NCBI GenBank assembly: GCA_001787535.1
Contig: MFXP01000009.1
Span: 1 to 64,000 of the forward strand
From: Candidatus Peribacteria bacterium RIFCSPHIGHO2_01_FULL_51_35
GTDB lineage: Bacteria; Patescibacteriota; Gracilibacteria; Peribacterales; Peribacteraceae
Reading direction: 5' to 3'
DNA length: 64,000 nt
Below, piece by piece: positions 37,215-45,886 of the stretch. How positions within the stretch are numbered: the stretch's first letter is position 1; each line of letters opens with the position of its first letter. The notes beneath the pieces were generated by a model that was not told the DNA's origin, searched no databases, and saw only the letters and a list, made by a program, of their open reading frames with translations. The position numbers were made by a program, and so were the translations under genes.

Positions 37215-37805
37215 ATGCCTCTTTTTACGTACGTTGGAGTGACTGGCGACGGCAAAGTCGTTCGCGGAACCGTTCGTGCCTTAAGCGCGCAAGCGGCCAG
37301 GGATTCCTTGAAAGAGATGCAGCTGCAAGCGCAGGAATTGTATGAAACGCCGGAAGGAGCACCCGCGCCTGTGGTTACCATGGAACCGATGGCTGCACAG
37401 CCGGCCGCCCCCGCAAAACCTTCCGCATCTCCCTGGAAGATTGTGGAAGAGCGACCGCAATTCGATGCATCTCCCTCGCCGGTCACCGCCTCGGAACTGA
37501 CGAAGGAACATGTGAAATATTTCCCGCTCACAGACACGCTGCGACTCTACGCAGGATGGCTGCTCTCCTGGTACTTTTTGATTTTCGCATTCGGCTCCTA
37601 CGATTTCACACGCGATCTTCCCATCAAGATTCCACTGGTGTCCGGTCTCTTCCAATCCCCTGTCATCATCAGCTTCGCCTTGGGAGCGTTCCTCTTTTTA
37701 CTCCTCACGGAAATGCATAAACAACTTGGCAAAGGCATGGGGAAAGGACTGGCACTCGCCGCTGTCGGAACGGGAGTATTTGTGTTGTATAGGATGAACA
37801 TGTAA
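37215..37805 (+). CDS. Membrane protein with an orphan GspF/PilC-like N-terminus
   Basis: The 196-residue protein opens with MPLFTYVGVTGDGKVVRGTV and an ARDSL-Q segment, the short beta-hairpin and helix found at the N-terminus of type II secretion/type IV pilus platform proteins GspF/PilC. The GspF membrane domains do not follow. Instead come an Ala/Pro linker and three or four membrane helices of unknown type. It may be a domain reuse in an adaptor. ATG 37215 starts the GspF-like motif. Confidence 0.6.
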   Translation: MPLFTYVGVTGDGKVVRGTVRALSAQAARDSLKEMQLQAQELYETPEGAPAPVVTMEPMAAQPAAPAKPSASPWKIVEERPQFDASPSPVTASELTKEHVKYFPLTDTLRLYAGWLLSWYFLIFAFGSYDFTRDLPIKIPLVSGLFQSPVIISFALGAFLFLLLTEMHKQLGKGMGKGLALAAVGTGVFVLYRMNM

Positions 37806-37812
37806 CGAGGAA

Positions 37813-37896
37813 TTAGGTGGTAGGGAGTAGAAGGTAGAACTTTGTCGATACAAAAAATCGGGCTACCCCCTACAACCTACTCCCTATCCCCTATTA
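37813..37896. repeat. Low-complexity inverted repeat E
   Basis: The left arm (37813-37838) repeats GTAGGGAGTAG-like words. The right arm (37861-37896) holds the complement CTACTCCCTATCCCCTA. It lies between convergent genes, and the right arm runs into the stop of the minus-strand gene. Confidence 0.75.
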
Positions 37897-38529
37897 GAGT
37901 CCAAGCTGCTTTCTTATTTCATCCGCCTGCGACTGCTCTTCCTTCTGTGCGGTCTTTTGAACCATGAGCGATTGCAAGTCTTTCCAGTCCTCCGTGTGCT
38001 TCTGTTCAAGCTTCATGAGTTGCAGCAAGTGTTTGGGCGAAAGCTCACCGAACTTGCGGCGCTCTTCTTCCAAGATCTTCTGCAGTTCATCTATCTGGAA
38101 TTGCGAAAGTTTGGGAACCGCCTGGATGATGCGCCACTTTTCATCGCGTGTGAGGGAGATGCTGCCGCGCAGCAATGTCAAAAATATTTGCTCATCAAAG
38201 GTTGTTTCCGGATGCGCGGGCACTTGGATCTTGTCGTTCGATAATTTTGCGGCGATGGTTCCGAAACGGTAGTCCTTTACTTCGCCAAGGATGCGAATGT
38301 CTTCGTCGTCGTAGCCCATCTCTTTGGTTGCCACCGTGCCCGGAGGCGGCGGAGGCGGTCCTGCATCTTGTGGAGGCGGAGTTGTTCCATCGCCCTGCGC
38401 ACCTTGTCCCGGAGGCGGAGGGGGTGGCGGCGGAGGCGACGCAAATACCTTCGTAGGATCCAGCCCCTCATCGGGAATGGGATCTCCGGGGCGCGGAGGA
38501 TTGCCGCCTATGGTCTGGTCGTCTGCCAT
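37894..38529 (-). CDS. Hypothetical protein with polyproline N-terminus
   Basis: The 211-residue protein has a Pro/Gly-rich disordered first part (about residues 8-62, with two runs of prolines) and a helical charged C-terminal domain. No signal peptide or membrane helix is visible. The family is unknown. Long proline runs usually need EF-P for translation. Confidence 0.65.
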   Translation of the reverse strand: MADDQTIGGNPPRPGDPIPDEGLDPTKVFASPPPPPPPPPGQGAQGDGTTPPPQDAGPPPPPPGTVATKEMGYDDEDIRILGEVKDYRFGTIAAKLSNDKIQVPAHPETTFDEQIFLTLLRGSISLTRDEKWRIIQAVPKLSQFQIDELQKILEEERRKFGELSPKHLLQLMKLEQKHTEDWKDLQSLMVQKTAQKEEQSQADEIRKQLGL

Positions 38530-38608
38530 AAAGTACGACCTAGTCTAGCAGCCAAAAAGCATCTGACAAATGCATTTATTGATATGAAAGGAAGCTTCCA
38601 AGGCGACC

Positions 38609-38995
38609 CTAATCGTCATATCCGAAAAATAAAGGATGCGGACTTTTTAAAGCACATTGCCTTTCACTCTCTGGTTGATAAGGACTGCGAAATATAGAAG
38701 GGAAATCATTACCACCATCATCTTTCAACTCTGTATTCCCATACTTTTTCTTATACCATTCCGTTTCTTCCGCACTGAGAGCAGTGCCAAGCCTTAATCG
38801 GTTCACTGCAATACTATGATTGACTGTTTTGTACCCCTTGCTGGCAGTTTCAAACCCTTCTGCTACAAACGGATACTCCTTCTTAGCTGCACTAAGGCCG
38901 TCGCTCTGAATCATATTTAAATACCGGCGATTTATATAGTCTTGCTCATCGATCCAAACTTCTTTGCCTCCAACCTGCCAGTTAGAAATATTCAT
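38609..38995 (-). CDS. Hypothetical protein, 128 residues
   Basis: A soluble protein of unknown family, rich in aromatic and charged residues (DEQDYINRRYLN). A minus-strand TTGACT (39057-39052), 16 nt and TAATCT (39035-39030) form a plausible promoter ~35 nt upstream of the ATG. That supports it as a real gene. Confidence 0.55.
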   Translation of the reverse strand: MNISNWQVGGKEVWIDEQDYINRRYLNMIQSDGLSAAKKEYPFVAEGFETASKGYKTVNHSIAVNRLRLGTALSAEETEWYKKKYGNTELKDDGGNDFPSIFRSPYQPESERQCALKSPHPLFFGYDD

Positions 38996-39102
38996 AAAAT
39001 TTTTAAGAAAAAAATGAGAATGCTTGCAAAGATTAGGTGCTCATTTTTTTGAGTCAACAAAGTGAGATCTCGATTTGCATTTTTCCTTCATGAAAGCCAA
39101 AA

Positions 39103-41151
39103 CTACACCGTTACCTTTTCTTTGATGCCGAGCATTTTTTCCGCAGCGCGGCGCGCACGCACGACAAGTTCGGGGTTCAGCAAGTTCCCGACGGTGAGAT
39201 CCGGAATGCCGCTCTGGCGAAGTCCATAGAGTTCGCCGGGACCGCGCAGTTTCAGATCAATTTCCGCGAGCATGAACCCGGAGTCGTGGTCTTCCATTGC
39301 TTTAAGTCTCGGTGATCTGGCTTGCGATTCGCTCGTCGTAAAAAGAAAGCAATAGCTTTTGAAATCTGATCTCCCGACACGACCGCGCAACTGATGCAGC
39401 TGAGCAAGTCCGAATCGTTCCGCACCTTCTATTACGATGATCGTGGCGTTCGGCACATCGATGCCGACTTCGATCACAGACGTCGAAACAAGAATGTCTG
39501 ATTTCTTGTCTTTGAACGCACGCATTATTTCCTGTTTTTCCTCGGGATGCAAACGCCCATGCAGCATGGTGACTGTCCGATGTGGAAATTCTTTCTGCAG
39601 ACGTTCCATCTCCGCCGTCACATTTTTCGCCTCTTCCAATTCAGCGGATTCGGAGATCAGCGGACAGATAACGAACACTTGCCGCCCGGATTCGATCTGC
39701 GTGTCGATGAATCGTTCCACCATGATGCGATCCTTGGGTGCGACGACTTTGGTTTCGATGGGCTTTCGCTTACCCGGTTTTTCGAGCAAGACGGAGAGAT
39801 CGTGATCTCCAAAGGCCGTGAGCGCGAGCGTGCGCGGAATAGGTGTGGCTGTCATAGAAAGGAAATGCGGGCTGCCTTTCTCCCGCAGACGCTGCCGCTG
39901 CATCACACCGAAACGATGCTGCTCATCGACAATCACCAACCGAAGATCTTTGAAACGAACTTTTTCTTCGATAAGTGCGTGCGTTCCAATGACAATGTCG
40001 ATGGTGCCGGCTGCCACGCGCATACGCACATCATCGGCATCCGACTTCGGCATCGATCCCGTCAAAAGCGCCACTGTGGGCAATCGAAATTGAATTGTTT
40101 CTTGTGTCTTATGTCTTGAGTCTTGCGCCTGAAGAAAGGAATGAAAATGAAGAAGCAATCTCGACACATTCTCCAAGTGCTGCCGCGCCAATACTTCCGT
40201 CGGCACCATCAAGACACACTGGCCGCCATGCGAGAGCGTGTTTGCCATCACGGCAACAGCCACAAGTGTTTTGCCGGAGCCGACATCGCCCTCCAGCAAA
40301 CGTGACATCGGCACATCGCGTTCCATATCTTTCAGAATCTCGTAGATGGAAATCTTCTGGCTTTTTGTCGGCGTGAACTTGAGCGATGCGAACAACGCGC
40401 GAATCAGTTCGATGTTCATCGGCGTCTTCAAACGATCCTGCGTTTCCCCTTGCCACTCTTGTTTGCGCGACAGTGCCTCCGCTTGCACCCGATACATCTC
40501 CTCAAATGCCATACGGTCACGGGCAGCTTTTATCTCTTCGGGCGTTTCGGGAAAATGCAGCGCTGCGATGGCAGCGCTGCGACGCATCAATCCTTCTTCT
40601 TTGATGAGTTCCTCCGGCAATGTTTCCGGCAGGAGCGGTGCAACTTCGCGCACGAGGATCATCTTCTCCCGCAGCCACTTGGTGTTGATGATGTCATGCT
40701 GCGGATAGATGGGGACGAGACGACCGGCATGCACAAGAGGCCGCTCCCCTCCCCGTTCAAATTGCGGGCTCTGCAGCTGCAGCTTGTACCCGTTTTCGAT
40801 TATCTTTCCTGTGAGCACCACTTCATCACCGTCTTTCAGCATCCTTTTAATATGCGGCTGATTGAACCAGATGACATCGGCCGTGGAACCTTCGGTGTCC
40901 GTGATCTTTCCCGTCACCATGGCTTTGCGCCCGCGGGTATACACCAGCTTGAGATGATCGATGATGCCACGAATCGTGACTTTGGTATCCAGTGGCACTC
41001 CGAGGATCGTTTGAATTTGTGTGAGGTCTTCGTGTCCGCGCGGCAAATACAAAAGAAAATCCATCACTGTTCGGATCTCCATATTCTCCAAAGCAGCCAG
41101 ATGGTCTTTCGTGGTGCGGAGGATGCCCTTGAGTGGCGTCTGGAGTTCCAT
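39103..41151 (-). CDS. recG: ATP-dependent DNA helicase RecG
   Basis: The 682-residue protein has the N-terminal wedge/OB domain and helicase motifs GDVGSGKT (Walker A), DEQHRFG (motif II), MTATPIPRTLAL (motif III) and the C-terminal QLRGRVGRS (motif VI). The RecG tail ends in a short helical region. It remodels stalled forks and Holliday junctions. ATG 41151 was preferred to the GTG at 41154. Confidence 0.95.
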   Translation of the reverse strand: MELQTPLKGILRTTKDHLAALENMEIRTVMDFLLYLPRGHEDLTQIQTILGVPLDTKVTIRGIIDHLKLVYTRGRKAMVTGKITDTEGSTADVIWFNQPHIKRMLKDGDEVVLTGKIIENGYKLQLQSPQFERGGERPLVHAGRLVPIYPQHDIINTKWLREKMILVREVAPLLPETLPEELIKEEGLMRRSAAIAALHFPETPEEIKAARDRMAFEEMYRVQAEALSRKQEWQGETQDRLKTPMNIELIRALFASLKFTPTKSQKISIYEILKDMERDVPMSRLLEGDVGSGKTLVAVAVMANTLSHGGQCVLMVPTEVLARQHLENVSRLLLHFHSFLQAQDSRHKTQETIQFRLPTVALLTGSMPKSDADDVRMRVAAGTIDIVIGTHALIEEKVRFKDLRLVIVDEQHRFGVMQRQRLREKGSPHFLSMTATPIPRTLALTAFGDHDLSVLLEKPGKRKPIETKVVAPKDRIMVERFIDTQIESGRQVFVICPLISESAELEEAKNVTAEMERLQKEFPHRTVTMLHGRLHPEEKQEIMRAFKDKKSDILVSTSVIEVGIDVPNATIIVIEGAERFGLAQLHQLRGRVGRSDFKSYCFLFTTSESQARSPRLKAMEDHDSGFMLAEIDLKLRGPGELYGLRQSGIPDLTVGNLLNPELVVRARRAAEKMLGIKEKVTV

Positions 41152-41165
41152 CACAAGAAGGATAG

Positions 41166-41245
41166 CAAAGAAACCAGGGAGACCAATGAAACCAAGGATA
41201 TATAAAAGCCTCTCCTTGGCTTCTTTGGTCTCATTGGTCTCCTCC
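41166..41245. repeat. Low-complexity inverted repeat F
   Basis: The left arm (41166-41198) is built from AGACCAATGAAACCAAG-like words; the right arm (41212-41245) holds their complement, CTTGGCTTCTTTGGTC onward. It lies between recG and the downstream SLH gene's 3' end. Confidence 0.75.
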
Positions 41246-41268
41246 CGGAATCACGAAAATCTCACGAT

Positions 41269-42216
41269 CTACCGCTCGAGAAGATCCCTTAACATGGATT
41301 CGCTGGGGAAGCTCGTCATTTCGATGACTTGTCCCGTTCCACTGAGGAGAATGTGCGTGTCTTGCGTTGCAACGCCGAACCGTTGCCGCAAAGCTTTCTC
41401 TGCATCGTAGTTCACTTTGTAGGTGTTGATGACAATGTCCTCGGTCTCGTCGTACCACGCGGATAGTCGTGCATCGTTCGCTCTGCAGTACGGACACCAC
41501 GGTGCGTAGAAGAAGAGGAGCGATTTCCGGCCGTTGCCGATGACTCCTTTTTCATACGGAAGATATTTCCCCTGCACGATCATTGATGATGAACTGTCTG
41601 ATGATACGGCATTGCCGGAGGAAGAAGATGTGGCACCGACGCGAAGTCGGTAAATGATTTCCGCCATCTCCCCGCGCATCAGGAATTGATCGAAACTTCG
41701 CACCGAAGCGGGAATGGCGCCGCGTTCCGCGAGCACATCCACGTACGGCCGATACCAGTCCGGCGCTTCATCGCCGATGATAAACCCATTCGCCCGCACG
41801 ATGATCTTCGCCGCTTCTGCAATGTTGATGTTTTGCTCCGGGTGAAATGTCTCGTCGGGATACCCGCCGATGATTGCAAGCTCGAATGCGTGTCGCAGGT
41901 ACGGGATGTACCATGCGCCGCTTTCGATATCCGAAAACTCAAGTCCTGCCGTCGAAAAGACATCGAATCCGGAAGGATCTGCCTCTGGCGAATACCCGAG
42001 CACCGAACCGATGACGATCTTTGTGAACTCCGCGCGATTGATGAACCGATTCGGCTTGTACGAGCCATCCGCATATCCTTTCACGATGCCTTGCGTCTCC
42101 ATCCACGTGATCGCCTCAGCCTGCGGATGATCTGCGGACACATCGATGAATGCCGCCAGTGCGGGCTCGGCACTCGCAAAAAAAGACGTGAACAAAAGGA
42201 GAAGAGCAATGCGCAT
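41269..42216 (-). CDS. SLH-domain protein fused to a thioredoxin domain
   Basis: The 315-residue protein has a signal peptide (about residues 1-21, ending ALAA). Three SLH modules follow (ITWMETQGIVKGYADGSYKP; LRHAFELAIIGGYPDETFHP; a third around VDVLAERGAIPASVRSFDQF), then a Ser-rich linker. A C-terminal thioredoxin-like domain carries FFYAPWCPYCRANDARL with active site CPYC. This would be a wall-attached disulfide or thiol enzyme. ATG 42216 gives the signal peptide. Confidence 0.85.
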   Translation of the reverse strand: MRIALLLLFTSFFASAEPALAAFIDVSADHPQAEAITWMETQGIVKGYADGSYKPNRFINRAEFTKIVIGSVLGYSPEADPSGFDVFSTAGLEFSDIESGAWYIPYLRHAFELAIIGGYPDETFHPEQNINIAEAAKIIVRANGFIIGDEAPDWYRPYVDVLAERGAIPASVRSFDQFLMRGEMAEIIYRLRVGATSSSSGNAVSSDSSSSMIVQGKYLPYEKGVIGNGRKSLLFFYAPWCPYCRANDARLSAWYDETEDIVINTYKVNYDAEKALRQRFGVATQDTHILLSGTGQVIEMTSFPSESMLRDLLER

Positions 42217-42332
42217 GGAACAAAAATGGATTGGAAGCCACAGCGTACCACACAATGCAATTCATTGCAGGGCTCAAAAAGGCATTTTCCGCGGTTCTTA
42301 GAGGGATAAAACCTCCTGTATAGTACGCGGCG

Positions 42333-43448
42333 ATGACACGATCATTTCGATCCTTCGCGCGATGTTTTTTTCTTCTGATGGTGATCCTGCTCGCTTCCTG
42401 TCAGAATCTTGAAACAAAAAGAAAATTATTGCATCAGTTTCCGGAGCAGCAAGCATCCCCCGATGCCGCTGTCCTGACGGATGACGCCGTCATGAAAACT
42501 TTTGTGCAGATGAACGGTCCCGTCGCCACCATGGAAGCGCTCACTGCGGCGTCGCATGCTGCGGGACAAGACTGCCACAACCGAGCACACGAACTGGGGC
42601 GCATGAGCTACGAAGAATTCGGGAGTGAAATTTTCAAACTCGTGCTGCCCGAATGCCACTCCGGTTTTTACCACGGAGCCATCGAGGCGTTCTTCCATAA
42701 GAACGGGACGGACGGACTTCGGGCAAATTTGAGCACGATCTGCATCGACGGCCTCAATGGATTTTTCACGCATCAATGTCTGCACGGCATCGGGCACGGC
42801 CTCATGGCTTGGTCCGATTACGATCTTCCCGCCGCATTGGAGTACTGCAACCTGCTGCCCACCGGGAGCGGACAGAGTTCTTGCCGCACGGGAGCATTTA
42901 TGGAAAATATTGTGGGTTCGTTGGACAACTCACCGGAAGCCAAGCGCCGCGGCCATATTTCCAAATTCGTTTCCGATAATCCGCAGTACCCGTGCACCAT
43001 CGTAAAAGACGAATACAAGAATGATTGTTATTTCCTGCAGACAGACAGGATGGCAACGCTATCGAAGACGGGATTCGAAGGCGTTGCGCGCGAATGCGAG
43101 AAAGCGCCGGACAGGTATCAATCCTCATGCTTCGCCAGTATGGGACGCACCATCGGCGGGCAGATGCGAGGAAAGCCTGCGGAAGCCATTCGCAATTGCC
43201 AATTCGCACAAGCGAACAAACACCGCATCCAGTGCATCTTGGGCGCGGGACAAGATACGTTTTGGGATAAGCACGGCGAAGATCTGGCTCTGGAATTTTG
43301 CGCGTTGGTTCCGGCCGACGAAGGAAAAGAGGATTGCTACGACACCATCATCGGACGTTCGCGCGCAATCCTGACACCGGAAGATCAACCGCACTTCTGC
43401 TCGCGCTTGCCCACAGAGTATCAATCTGCTTGTATGGTTTCCGCATGA
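42333..43448 (+). CDS. Cys/His-rich lipoprotein of unknown family
   Basis: The 371-residue protein has a lipobox-type signal (LLASC, Cys about residue 23). The mature part repeats Cys-His-Gly motifs: DCHNRAHELGR, ECHSGFYHGAIEAF, QCLHGIGHGL, then further spaced cysteines (YPCTIV, NDCYF, ARECEK, SSCFASMGR). The pattern suggests a metal or haem site plus disulfides. A TATAGT box ends 8 nt before the ATG. The stop overlaps the cupredoxin start, so the two probably function together. Confidence 0.75.
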   Translation: MTRSFRSFARCFFLLMVILLASCQNLETKRKLLHQFPEQQASPDAAVLTDDAVMKTFVQMNGPVATMEALTAASHAAGQDCHNRAHELGRMSYEEFGSEIFKLVLPECHSGFYHGAIEAFFHKNGTDGLRANLSTICIDGLNGFFTHQCLHGIGHGLMAWSDYDLPAALEYCNLLPTGSGQSSCRTGAFMENIVGSLDNSPEAKRRGHISKFVSDNPQYPCTIVKDEYKNDCYFLQTDRMATLSKTGFEGVARECEKAPDRYQSSCFASMGRTIGGQMRGKPAEAIRNCQFAQANKHRIQCILGAGQDTFWDKHGEDLALEFCALVPADEGKEDCYDTIIGRSRAILTPEDQPHFCSRLPTEYQSACMVSA

Positions 43449-43837
43449 AGAGGAAAACTCTCATCACTGCGACGGTCATCATTATCATTGCAACAGCAGC
43501 AGGCGTGTATGCCGCAAAGGCGCACCTTTCCTTTTTCTCATTCTGGAAACCGATCCAAGTGACGGAAACAATCACGATGGCAGCGGACGCATTTGAACCG
43601 AAAGAAATTTCCGTCTTCAAGAACACCAACGTGTGCTTTAAGAATGAGGATGATGAAGAGCGCTGGCCTGCCAGCAACATCCATCCCACGCATGGCATCT
43701 TCCCGGAATTCGACCCGAAAGAGCCTGTCGCCCCCGGTGACATGTGGTGTTTCCAATTCAAACGCACAGGCATCTGGCGTTTCCATGATCATCTGTTCCC
43801 GGAGCTAACAGGCGTTATCACCGTGCGAGGCAGCTAA
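43445..43837 (+). CDS. Membrane-anchored cupredoxin-like protein
   Basis: The 130-residue protein has an N-terminal anchor (about residues 5-24). A cupredoxin-like domain follows: DAFEPKEISVFKNTNVCFKNED, NIHPTHG, MWCFQF, and FHDHLFPELTGVITV at the end. Histidines and a cysteine fall at positions suited to a type 1 or related copper site. It starts within the stop codon of the Cys/His-rich lipoprotein gene (ATGA). Electron transfer or copper handling is inferred. Confidence 0.8.
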   Translation: MKRKTLITATVIIIIATAAGVYAAKAHLSFFSFWKPIQVTETITMAADAFEPKEISVFKNTNVCFKNEDDEERWPASNIHPTHGIFPEFDPKEPVAPGDMWCFQFKRTGIWRFHDHLFPELTGVITVRGS

Positions 43838-44080
43838 AGATTCCAACCATCCTGGGGGAACCTGCACTGATCGCAGGTATTCAGCCGCTCCCGCTTCACC
43901 AAAAACGCGGACAAGCTCATCGCGTGCCGCCAATTGTGTTTTGAACAGTGCAAGCATTGTTTCTTGATCATACAAACTCACTTTCATCTTCTCACTTATT
44001 GCATTGAAAAGCCGAGCTGTATTCAATTTCCCTTCAATCCGAATGGGCTTATTTCCCAAAGAACTCGCTTCAGCATTCAT
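43805..44080 (-). CDS. Hypothetical protein, 91 residues
   Basis: A soluble helical protein of unknown family (MNAEASSLGNKPIRIEG). Its 3' end overlaps the convergent cupredoxin gene by 33 nt, and a TATGAT-like box lies just upstream. Support is moderate. Confidence 0.45.
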   Translation of the reverse strand: MNAEASSLGNKPIRIEGKLNTARLFNAISEKMKVSLYDQETMLALFKTQLAARDELVRVFGEAGAAEYLRSVQVPPGWLESLAASHGDNAC

Positions 44081-44155
44081 ACAATCATAGTGTTACTTTG
44101 CCCGGAAATAATCAAAGTGTCGTAAAAGCTCAAGAAATGCTATAATAGATACGAT

Positions 44156-44542
44156 ATGACCGACTTCTCCAAGCTGATCGGGCAACACAAAAATCTCTCC
44201 GAGGATGCGCAAAAGCAGGCGGGAAAGGCAATCAGTGGTGCTATGAAACCGGAGCACTACGAATTTTTGAAGTTGATTGCGAAACTTATCCAAGAAAACA
44301 AGATCGATGTGTATCGACCCGAAACGTTTTTCACGGATGCATATCAGAAATTGGATGCCGCGAAGAAAGCGAAAGTGGATCTTGCGACGGTGAATATTGC
44401 CGATCTTCTGCGCCACACTGCGGATTTTTACTTGTCCAAGCAAACACCGGACGAGAGCCCGCATTTAATGACAATGATTGATCAGCTTGTTGCAATGAAG
44501 CAACGTGTTGAGAAACAATACGGTGACGTGTATAAATTCTAA
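44156..44542 (+). CDS. Hypothetical protein, 128 residues
   Basis: A helical soluble protein of unknown family. A perfect TATAAT (44141-44146) ends 9 nt before the ATG, supporting a real, probably leaderless, gene. A 59-residue gene follows after 7 nt. Confidence 0.65.
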   Translation: MTDFSKLIGQHKNLSEDAQKQAGKAISGAMKPEHYEFLKLIAKLIQENKIDVYRPETFFTDAYQKLDAAKKAKVDLATVNIADLLRHTADFYLSKQTPDESPHLMTMIDQLVAMKQRVEKQYGDVYKF

Positions 44543-44549
44543 TCAGCCT

Positions 44550-44729
44550 ATGACAAAAAAAGTCGCACCACAGGAGTCCTCGAATGAACATCCCGAGCTT
44601 CATGAGTATGGACGAGAGCGCGCAGAAATTCAGCAAAAAACGGCTGACGATCTGGCCATGCTGGCGAAAGAAATCGAACAAAAGAATAAGGTCGATGTGC
44701 TCTATAAAGAAATTGGAACACTCGCATAA
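44550..44729 (+). CDS. Hypothetical small protein, 59 residues
   Basis: A short charged helical protein (ERAEIQQKTADDLAMLAKEI) of unknown family. It begins 7 nt after the stop of the preceding gene and ends 1 nt before the convergent miaA stop. Confidence 0.5.
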   Translation: MTKKVAPQESSNEHPELHEYGRERAEIQQKTADDLAMLAKEIEQKNKVDVLYKEIGTLA

Positions 44730-44730
44730 C

Positions 44731-45798
44731 CTACCGAAGCGGAAGATCTCGATCTTCCGCTTCGGAGTGAATCCACTGAATGCGTGTGTCATTTTTCCAC
44801 CACGTAGTTTGCCTTTTCGCATACTGCCGTGTTTTCGCCGCGATGGCTTCTGCCAAAGCGGGCGAATAAATTCGCCCCTTCTTTTGGTGCGTTAACCGCC
44901 GACTTAAGTCGGCGGTTAACGCTTGGTTATTAAGCAGCCAATTTATTGGCTGTTCCTGAATCGATCCCGATTCGATGGCATCCATGATTTCCTTATAGCC
45001 ATGACTCTTCATCCCGGGATCGTTTTTCGTGTATCCCCTCTGCATCAGCTGCTGAACTTCCTCGATCCAGCCAGCTTCGAACATCTGCTTCGTTCGCGTA
45101 TCGATTCGTTTCATGAGTTCTTCACGCGGCCATTCGATGCCGAGAATCAAAAGATCATATTCCGATTTTGATTTTTTCTTGGATACAGATGGTTTTGTTT
45201 TTGTTATTTCGAAGATCTCCATCGCACGGACAACATACAGTTTGTTGTTGGGATGAAATGCAGCTGCCGTTTCCGGATCAACCTCCTGCAACTTTTTGTA
45301 GAGTGATGCGCCGCGATCTTGATCGTATTCTTCCTCCAATCGTTTTCGGAGATCCAGATCTGCAGATGGCTGTAGTTCGAGTCCATCGATCACGACGCTG
45401 ATGTAGAGCATCGATCCCCCAACGAGCATCGGCACGTGTCCCCTGCTCCGAATTTCTTCAATCACTGCTTTCGCTTTTTCCTGATACCACGCAATGGTCA
45501 CGTCTTCTTTCGGATCCAACACATCAAACAGATGATGGGCAATCCCCTGCTTCTCTTCCTCTGTAATTTTCGCGGTGCCGATATTCAGGTGCTTATAGAG
45601 CTGCCTGGAATCCGCATTGATGATTTCGACTGTAGTCCCCTGCTCCTGTAAATACTTGGCAATCGCAATGGATGCCGCTGTTTTACCGCCGGCTGTCGGT
45701 CCCAGGAGGACCAGCAACGGTTTCGCTGCCTGCTGACAAAAAGCCTTGGCTTCTGCGCACAATTTGTAAAGTTCATTAGACATATTTCTGGTCTCCAT
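44731..45798 (-). CDS. miaA: tRNA dimethylallyltransferase MiaA with an in-frame palindromic insertion
   Basis: The 355-residue protein has LLVLLGPTAGGKTAAS (P-loop), INADSRQLY, the HHLFDVLDP segment, LVGGSMLYI and the C-terminal KTRQYAKRQTTWW. MiaA prenylates A37 of tRNAs that read UNN codons; tRNA-Phe here is a likely substrate. It is longer than the usual ~300-315 residues. The excess is ~30 residues between the GYKEIMDAIESG region and AIAAKTRQYAKRQ, encoded by a cluster of palindromes (44860-44973). ATG 45798 is used; ATG 45783 (MSNELYK) is an alternative. Confidence 0.93.
   Translation of the reverse strand: METRNMSNELYKLCAEAKAFCQQAAKPLLVLLGPTAGGKTAASIAIAKYLQEQGTTVEIINADSRQLYKHLNIGTAKITEEEKQGIAHHLFDVLDPKEDVTIAWYQEKAKAVIEEIRSRGHVPMLVGGSMLYISVVIDGLELQPSADLDLRKRLEEEYDQDRGASLYKKLQEVDPETAAAFHPNNKLYVVRAMEIFEITKTKPSVSKKKSKSEYDLLILGIEWPREELMKRIDTRTKQMFEAGWIEEVQQLMQRGYTKNDPGMKSHGYKEIMDAIESGSIQEQPINWLLNNQALTADLSRRLTHQKKGRIYSPALAEAIAAKTRQYAKRQTTWWKNDTRIQWIHSEAEDRDLPLR
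44860..44973. repeat. Four palindromes inside the miaA coding region
   Basis: 44860-44877 (GGGCGAAT/ATTCGCCC), 44889-44922 (perfect 34-nt palindrome with centre GACTTAAGTC), 44935-44952 (CAGCCAAT/ATTGGCTG) and 44958-44973 (GAATCG/CGATTC). Together they encode the extra residues of MiaA without breaking the frame. Confidence 0.85.
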
Positions 45799-45886
45799 TT
45801 CACCATATTCTTTCTCCAGTGCCTACTGCTGAAAAGTGCGAAATTTGCTATCATAGTGATGAACACATTTCCTTCTCTTTCCTCTC

